This document shows, piece after piece, positions 6,807 to 10,500 of a stretch of 10,500 nt of DNA (position 1 is its first letter; every line of letters starts with the position of its first letter). Source of the stretch: Thermotogaceae bacterium (GTDB lineage: Bacteria > Thermotogota > Thermotogae > Thermotogales > Thermotogaceae). Where the stretch lies: NCBI GenBank assembly GCA_027038385.1, contig JALVXE010000068.1:1-10500 (forward strand). The letters are read 5' to 3'. A program made the translations under genes and the position numbers. The notes under the pieces are model-generated. The model was not told the DNA's origin and made no database searches. It saw only the letters and a list, made by a program, of their open reading frames with translations.

Positions 6807-7652
6807 GTGAAGTTGTCGTTCTATCAGAGGAACGCTGAGAAGATCAGGGTCTTCTTTTTCATACTCATAATGCTCATCTTGACACTCCCGATAATCCTCG
6901 GGTATCTCTGGCTAGTTCTACGATCTTTCAGTGTAGACATGAACGGCTTTATGCCAACGAAGCTTACTCTGAAGAATTGGAGATTTCTCTGGAGCAGTAT
7001 GAAAGGATACCCAAACATTTGGAGAACAACTGCGAACACTGCTTTCGTTGCCCTGATGGTTATGGCCCTTGAAGCACTTTTGACGAGTATGGGAGGGTAC
7101 GCACTCTCCAGATACGATTTTCCAGGCAGATCTGGTTTGATGAAATTCATCTTAGTGCTCCACGCGTTTCCTTCGGTATCGCTGATGGTGGCCCTGTACT
7201 ACGTGTTGAAATACTTGAATCTCTTAGATAACCTGTGGGGAATCATCCTCCTTAAAGCATCTCTCGAGATACCATGGGGAACTTGGGTTATGAAAGGTTT
7301 CTACGACGGAATTCCCTGGGAGATGGAGTGGGCTGGACTCGTTGACGGCTATACGAGGCTTCAGGTTTGGAGAAAGGTTATATTGCCTTTGGTGAAACCC
7401 GGTATAGCCGTGACTTCCGTTTTCGCGTTTTTATCGGGTTGGTCAGAATTCATATTCATAAACACCTTTATATTCTCCCAGCAGTTTTGGACGCTCTCAA
7501 AGTACGTTAAAGCCACTATAGGAGACTTCAGATTTGCAGATTATGGACTCTTGGCCGCCGTCGGATTGTTCTATGCGATCCCAACGATTGTTCTATTCTT
7601 CCTCGTCAGCAAGTACATGATAAAGCTCACAATAGGGGGGGTTAAGGGATAA
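6807..7652 (+). CDS. inoG: ABC sugar transporter permease, MalG/UgpE type (InoG-like)
   Basis: A 281-residue membrane protein of the MalG/UgpE class with a basic N-terminus and about six membrane spans (near 14-38, 76-100, 111-134, 142-162, 198-220 and 250-272). The EAA loop reads EMEWAGLVDGYTRLQVW with the distal VILPLVKPG element (172-199); the D180-G181 pair contacts the ATPase. The first E-A-A is changed to E-W-A, which is common in this family. GTG 6807 is the start, with GAGG at 6794-6797 and 9-nt spacing. The stop TAA overlaps the next start by one base (TAATG). A run of seven G at 7635-7641 encodes the IGGVKG tail and doubles as the ribosome binding site of the ATPase gene. It forms the heterodimeric channel with the preceding permease. 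Confidence 0.9.
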   Translation: MKLSFYQRNAEKIRVFFFILIMLILTLPIILGYLWLVLRSFSVDMNGFMPTKLTLKNWRFLWSSMKGYPNIWRTTANTAFVALMVMALEALLTSMGGYALSRYDFPGRSGLMKFILVLHAFPSVSLMVALYYVLKYLNLLDNLWGIILLKASLEIPWGTWVMKGFYDGIPWEMEWAGLVDGYTRLQVWRKVILPLVKPGIAVTSVFAFLSGWSEFIFINTFIFSQQFWTLSKYVKATIGDFRFADYGLLAAVGLFYAIPTIVLFFLVSKYMIKLTIGGVKG

Positions 7653-8752
7653 TGCCTGAGATAAGGGTGGTTGAGTTGAAGAAGTATTTTGGAAAGGTCA
7701 AGGCCGTGGATGGAATCAGCTTTCAGGTTAACGATGGAGAGTTCGTCGCCCTATTGGGACCCTCCGGATGTGGAAAGACGACGACACTTTTGATGCTTGC
7801 TGGAATCTACAAACCGACCTCCGGTGAGATATGGTTCGATGATCAACTCATGAACGATGTACCCCCAAGGTACAGAGGTGTCGGGATGGTCTTTCAGAAC
7901 TACGCACTCTACCCTCACATGACTGTTTATGAAAACATCGCGTTTCCTCTGAAAGCGAAAGGAATGAGTCACAATGAGATAGATTCCGTGGTGAAGGAGA
8001 TAACAAAAAAGCTCCTCATAGATCATCTCCTCGATAGAAAGCCCACACAGATCAGTGGGGGTCAACAACAGAGGGTGGCGCTTGCAAGAGCCCTCGTGAA
8101 GGAGCCAAAAGTCCTACTCTTCGATGAACCGCTGTCCAATCTAGACGCAAAATTAAGGATGATGATGAGGGCGGAAATAAAGAAGCTTCAAGAAGATCTG
8201 GGGATAACATCTGTTTATGTGACACACGACCAAGCTGAAGCGATGACTATGGCTTCAAGGATCGCCATCTTCAACAGGGGGAAAATCATACAGTACGGGA
8301 CACCTCACGAGGTTTACAACTCTCCGAATTCGATATTCGTGGCGACTTTCATGGGGAATCCTCCTATGAATTTGATACACGGGATGGAATTCAAAAGAGA
8401 AGGTGGAGAAGGATTTCTTAAACTCAAAGATATCTCCGTTAAGCTATCCGACTATCAGTCGAAAGAGATAGAAGAGTCTGGAAAAACTGAAAACCTGGTT
8501 TTGGGATTCAGACCTGAGGATGTCAGCATAGTGAAAAAAGAAGAAGGTAATGGAGTAGGGGGAGAAGTCTATGTACTCGAACCACTTGGAAGGGATATCA
8601 TTGTGAACATCAAAATAGAGGGGGTGGAGAGTTTGGTAAAAGTGTTTTCAGATCCAACAAAGGATGTAAGAGAAGGAGAAAAGGTGTTTTTGAAGTTAAG
8701 GCCTGAAGTACTCCATGTTTTCGATGGAGATACTGAGATGACGATAATTTGA
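7652..8752 (+). CDS. inoK: ABC transporter ATP-binding protein, UgpC/MsmK type (InoK-like)
   Basis: A 366-residue cytoplasmic ATPase that drives the importer. All nucleotide-binding motifs are intact: Walker A GPSGCGKTT (36-44), Q-loop Gln82 (VFQNYALYPH), signature ISGGQQQR (134-141), Walker B VLLFDEP (154-160), D-loop SNLD and switch His192. From about residue 240 to the end is a C-terminal regulatory/TOBE-like region (FRPEDV, then the FLKLRPE end) typical of CUT1 ATPases such as MalK, UgpC and MsmK. ATG 7652 overlaps the permease stop by 1 nt, so equal synthesis with the permease is likely. Having its own ATPase means the importer need not borrow a shared MsmK-type subunit. Assignment is firm; the name inoK follows the T. 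maritima locus. Confidence 0.92.
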   Translation: MPEIRVVELKKYFGKVKAVDGISFQVNDGEFVALLGPSGCGKTTTLLMLAGIYKPTSGEIWFDDQLMNDVPPRYRGVGMVFQNYALYPHMTVYENIAFPLKAKGMSHNEIDSVVKEITKKLLIDHLLDRKPTQISGGQQQRVALARALVKEPKVLLFDEPLSNLDAKLRMMMRAEIKKLQEDLGITSVYVTHDQAEAMTMASRIAIFNRGKIIQYGTPHEVYNSPNSIFVATFMGNPPMNLIHGMEFKREGGEGFLKLKDISVKLSDYQSKEIEESGKTENLVLGFRPEDVSIVKKEEGNGVGGEVYVLEPLGRDIIVNIKIEGVESLVKVFSDPTKDVREGEKVFLKLRPEVLHVFDGDTEMTII

Positions 8753-8757
8753 AGGAG
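8752..8757 (+). promoter_or_regulatory. Shine-Dalgarno AAGGAG that decides the downstream start
   Basis: AAGGAG lies 1 nt before GTG 8759 and 10 nt before ATG 8768. ATG 8768 is therefore the likely start, giving MVKGLGVN. The site begins on the last base of the inoK stop. Confidence 0.75.
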
Positions 8758-8767
8758 CGTGATAAAA

Positions 8768-9658
8768 ATGGTTAAGGGTTTAGGGGTGAACATAGATACT
8801 CGAAGGATATCTGGCTCCCTTTCAAAACTTGAAAGGGAGCTCGGATTTTTTCATGGAGTCGGATTTGAATACGTTGAGATTCCACCGGCAGGTTTGGACG
8901 TGATAATGAAGGGCGAACTCATTCCAAGCAGGGTGAAGAGGGTCAAGAAAATCTTGTCCAAATTTGAATTCAAGTACACGGTTCATGCACCAGATGTTGT
9001 TAACCTCAGAAGACTTACTAATCCTCTTCATAAAAGAGTTTTAGAGGCTTCCATAGAGTTCGCAGGGGAAATAGGTGCTGAGAATGTTGTTTACCATTGC
9101 GGTAAGATCAGCGACGAAATAGATTTTTCCGAAAAGCAGCAGAGAAAGGCGGAAATCCGAGCTTTGAGAAGTGTAGCGGATCTTGCAGAAAGGTACGACA
9201 TAAACATAGGCGTTGAGAACCTGATAAACCACTCCGTGGAAGAGGTTATAAAGGTCATAAAAGCTGTAAATCACCCAAGAGTTAGGATGACGCTGGACAT
9301 AGCACATCTTTTCATAGCGGCTAACTACCACGGTTGGAACTACTTCGAGGAGATAAGAAAAGCCCTACCCTACGCGGTAGAGCTTCACGTATCCGACACC
9401 TTTGGAGAAGCCCAGGAGAGATACAAAGATATCCCCGACTTTGAAGGATTCAGATTGATGTACGGAATAGGAGATCTGCATCTTCCAATGGGATACGGAG
9501 ACATCCCATTTTCAGACGTCTCAAAGATAGTCCTTGAAAGCGACTTCTCGGGAGTGGTGATTTTGGAGATAAACAACCTGAACAAGTATCTCGATGAGTA
9601 CAAGGACTCTTTGGAGAAGATGAAGAGATTCTTCAAAGAGAAAGAGCGTGTAGCCTGA
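8768..9658 (+). CDS. AP-endonuclease-2 superfamily TIM barrel (sugar isomerase/epimerase or endonuclease IV-like)
   Basis: A 296-residue TIM-barrel protein of the xylose isomerase-like superfamily. Nine residues match the three-zinc site of endonuclease IV in order: H73 (VHAPD), H110 (VYHCG), E150 (GVENL), D177 and H180 (LDIAH), H207 (ELHVSD), D236 and H238 (GDLHLPMG) and E267 (ILEIN). The E. coli Nfo series is 69, 109, 145, 179, 182, 216, 229, 231, 261, so spacing is similar apart from a longer segment between H207 and D236. No clear DNA-binding loop can be identified by eye. It begins 15 nt after the ATPase stop and is the last operon gene. A role as isomerase or epimerase of an inositol-derived sugar is favoured by context; DNA repair activity is the alternative. 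It is clearly different from the four-ligand IolO-like epimerase upstream. Superfamily firm, substrate unknown. Confidence 0.75.
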   Translation: MVKGLGVNIDTRRISGSLSKLERELGFFHGVGFEYVEIPPAGLDVIMKGELIPSRVKRVKKILSKFEFKYTVHAPDVVNLRRLTNPLHKRVLEASIEFAGEIGAENVVYHCGKISDEIDFSEKQQRKAEIRALRSVADLAERYDINIGVENLINHSVEEVIKVIKAVNHPRVRMTLDIAHLFIAANYHGWNYFEEIRKALPYAVELHVSDTFGEAQERYKDIPDFEGFRLMYGIGDLHLPMGYGDIPFSDVSKIVLESDFSGVVILEINNLNKYLDEYKDSLEKMKRFFKEKERVA

Positions 9659-9669
9659 GAATTTGAATC

Positions 9670-9750
9670 TTAGACCTCTACGTTTAACCCTTCCAGAAAC
9701 GCTCCGGAGGAAAGCTTCTTGATCTCCTCTAGGTTTTTCGTTGAAGAGTC
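9670..9750 (-). pseudogene. Possible remnant of a gene C-terminus on the minus strand
   Basis: On the minus strand, 26 codons read protein-like with Thermotoga-type codon choice (start of fragment DSSTKNLEEIKKLSSGAF, end LNVEV) and finish at TAA (9672-9670). An in-frame TGA lies directly upstream at 9753-9751 and no start codon or ribosome binding site is visible. It may be the decayed tail of a gene lost when the region was rearranged. It could also be chance in a 157-bp gap. I do not recognise the family. Confidence 0.25.
9706..9738 (+). terminator. Weak terminator-like hairpin at the end of the operon
   Basis: GAGGA (9707-9711) can pair with TCCTC (9725-9729), extendable by a G-U pair (9706 with 9730), with a 13-nt loop containing AAGCTT; a T5 run follows at 9734-9738. 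The stem is short and the T run is offset by three bases, so this is only a candidate for the transcription end downstream of the last TIM-barrel gene. Confidence 0.3.
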
Positions 9751-9815
9751 TCATAGTGATATTGAGAAGAAAGAAAGTAAGGCTTTTACGAGATAATTCT
9801 GATGAGGTGATCTAT

Positions 9816-10500
9816 ATGAAAAGGCTTCCAATTGGGATAGATAACTTCGAGGAGATCATCACAGATGGATACTATTTCGTTGACAAGTCCATGTTGATAA
9901 GAGACGTAAAAATGCTCGAAGGCAAAGTGAAGCTCATAACTCGTCCAAGACGTTTTGGAAAGACTCTCAACATGGATATGATAAAAGAATTTTATTCGAT
10001 AGACGGGAAAGATCTGTTCGATGGATTGAAGATAATGGAGGAAAAGGAGTTCGTCAAAGATCATTACCACCAATATCCCGTGATATTCGTGTCGTTCAAA
10101 GATGTGAAAAAGACGAACTGGGAAAACGCAAAAGTTTCTGTTGAAGAGCTTTTGGAAGATTTAGCAATAAGTGTGTTTTTAAGGATGAAAGATGCGAGCG
10201 ATGATAAGCTCAAGATATTAAGGCAAAAATATCTCGGTGGGAATATAAAGGCTTATGACAGGGTCTTAAAGGCTCTGACGGAGGCTCTGTACATATATTA
10301 CGGGAAGAAAGCGATCCTTTTGATAGACGAATATGATGTACCAATAGAGGCGGCATACACTTATCAAGATGATGATCCCAAATACTACAAAATGATGGTG
10401 GCATTTATGAGAGATCTGCTGACAGCCGCACTCAAGAGTAACCCTTATCTTGAATTCGCAATACTAACTGGAGTGTACAGAGTGGCAAAAGAATCTATAT
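9816..10500 (+). CDS. AAA-ATPase-like protein (PF09820 type), N-terminal part, runs off window
   Basis: The frame opens at ATG 9816 (GAGG at 9804-9807, 8-nt spacing) and stays open to the window end, giving 228 residues. The N-terminus has the family hallmark LPIGIDNFEEIITDGYYFVDKS, followed by a Walker A-like RPRRFGKTL (43-51) and Walker B LLIDEYD with VPIEAAY. The end of the visible part, LTGVYRVAKESI, matches the TGxxRIAKESIF element of the family. Full-length relatives are 500-600 residues with a C-terminal PD-(D/E)XK nuclease-like domain (DUF1703), which would lie beyond the window. Function is unproven; these genes occur in variable copy numbers and are often thought of as mobile or defence-related. 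By eye the gene is somewhat AT-richer than the operon. It has no link to inositol use. The residue positions given are counted from ATG 9816. Confidence 0.88.
   Translation, partial: MKRLPIGIDNFEEIITDGYYFVDKSMLIRDVKMLEGKVKLITRPRRFGKTLNMDMIKEFYSIDGKDLFDGLKIMEEKEFVKDHYHQYPVIFVSFKDVKKTNWENAKVSVEELLEDLAISVFLRMKDASDDKLKILRQKYLGGNIKAYDRVLKALTEALYIYYGKKAILLIDEYDVPIEAAYTYQDDDPKYYKMMVAFMRDLLTAALKSNPYLEFAILTGVYRVAKESI

Noticed and set aside
7635..7641. Run of seven G near the end of inoG as a slippage or frameshift site
   Set aside because: The frame through it gives a sensible tail and correct stop/start overlap with inoK. Its likely role is as the ribosome binding site for inoK.
9702..9709. Perfect palindrome CTCCGGAG as an operator
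   Set aside because: Only 8 bp, single copy, with no second half-site or regulator gene nearby; it lies downstream of the operon and is not at a promoter.
9792..9797. GATAAT as a -10 promoter box for the ATPase gene
   Set aside because: The only TTGA-type -35 candidate (TTGAGA, 9762-9767) is 24 nt away, and a start site near 9804 would leave almost no leader before the ribosome binding site. Not convincing.

Overview
The window looks like part of a Thermotogota (Thermotoga-like) chromosome. The signs are heavy use of AGA/AGG and ATA codons, Lys/Glu-rich proteins, tightly packed genes all on the + strand with strong GGAGG-type ribosome binding sites, and a gene set matching the myo-inositol locus of Thermotoga maritima (TM0412-TM0421 region, recalled from the literature and not searched here). 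Divergence from what I recall of the T. maritima proteins suggests a related species or genus rather than T. maritima itself; the species cannot be fixed from this window.

Positions 1-4503 hold the catabolic half of an operon: the C-terminal part of a medium-chain dehydrogenase (iolM-like, cut by the window edge), a Gfo/Idh/MocA dehydrogenase (iolG-like), a creatininase-fold hydrolase (iolN-like), a PfkB kinase (iolK-like), a tagatose-3-epimerase-like TIM barrel (iolO-like) and a small PPC/DUF296 protein of unknown role. In the T. maritima model, IolG oxidises myo-inositol to 2-keto-myo-inositol, IolM oxidises this again to a diketo-inositol, IolN opens the ring to 5-keto-L-gluconate, and IolO epimerises that to D-tagaturonate, which enters hexuronate catabolism. 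The kinase, the PPC protein and the last TIM-barrel gene are not explained by this core scheme.

Positions 4536-8752 encode a complete carbohydrate ABC importer of the CUT1 type (binding protein, two permeases, UgpC/MsmK-like ATPase), matching inoEFGK. A perfect 9-bp GC-rich hairpin lies between the binding-protein gene and the first permease gene; it probably attenuates readthrough or protects the upstream mRNA, so that the binding protein is made in excess. Positions 8768-9658 encode a second TIM-barrel protein of the AP-endonuclease-2 superfamily that keeps all nine residues matching the three-zinc site of endonuclease IV.

From 9659 to 9815 there is a 157-bp gap with a possible decayed minus-strand gene end and a weak terminator-like hairpin. 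The operon probably ends here. From 9816 to the window edge is the N-terminal part of an AAA-ATPase-like (PF09820-type) protein of the family that usually carries a C-terminal PD-(D/E)XK nuclease domain; it is unrelated to inositol use and looks accessory. No RNA genes, CRISPR arrays or insertion sequences were seen. No transcription regulator lies inside the window, and the operon promoter must be upstream of it.
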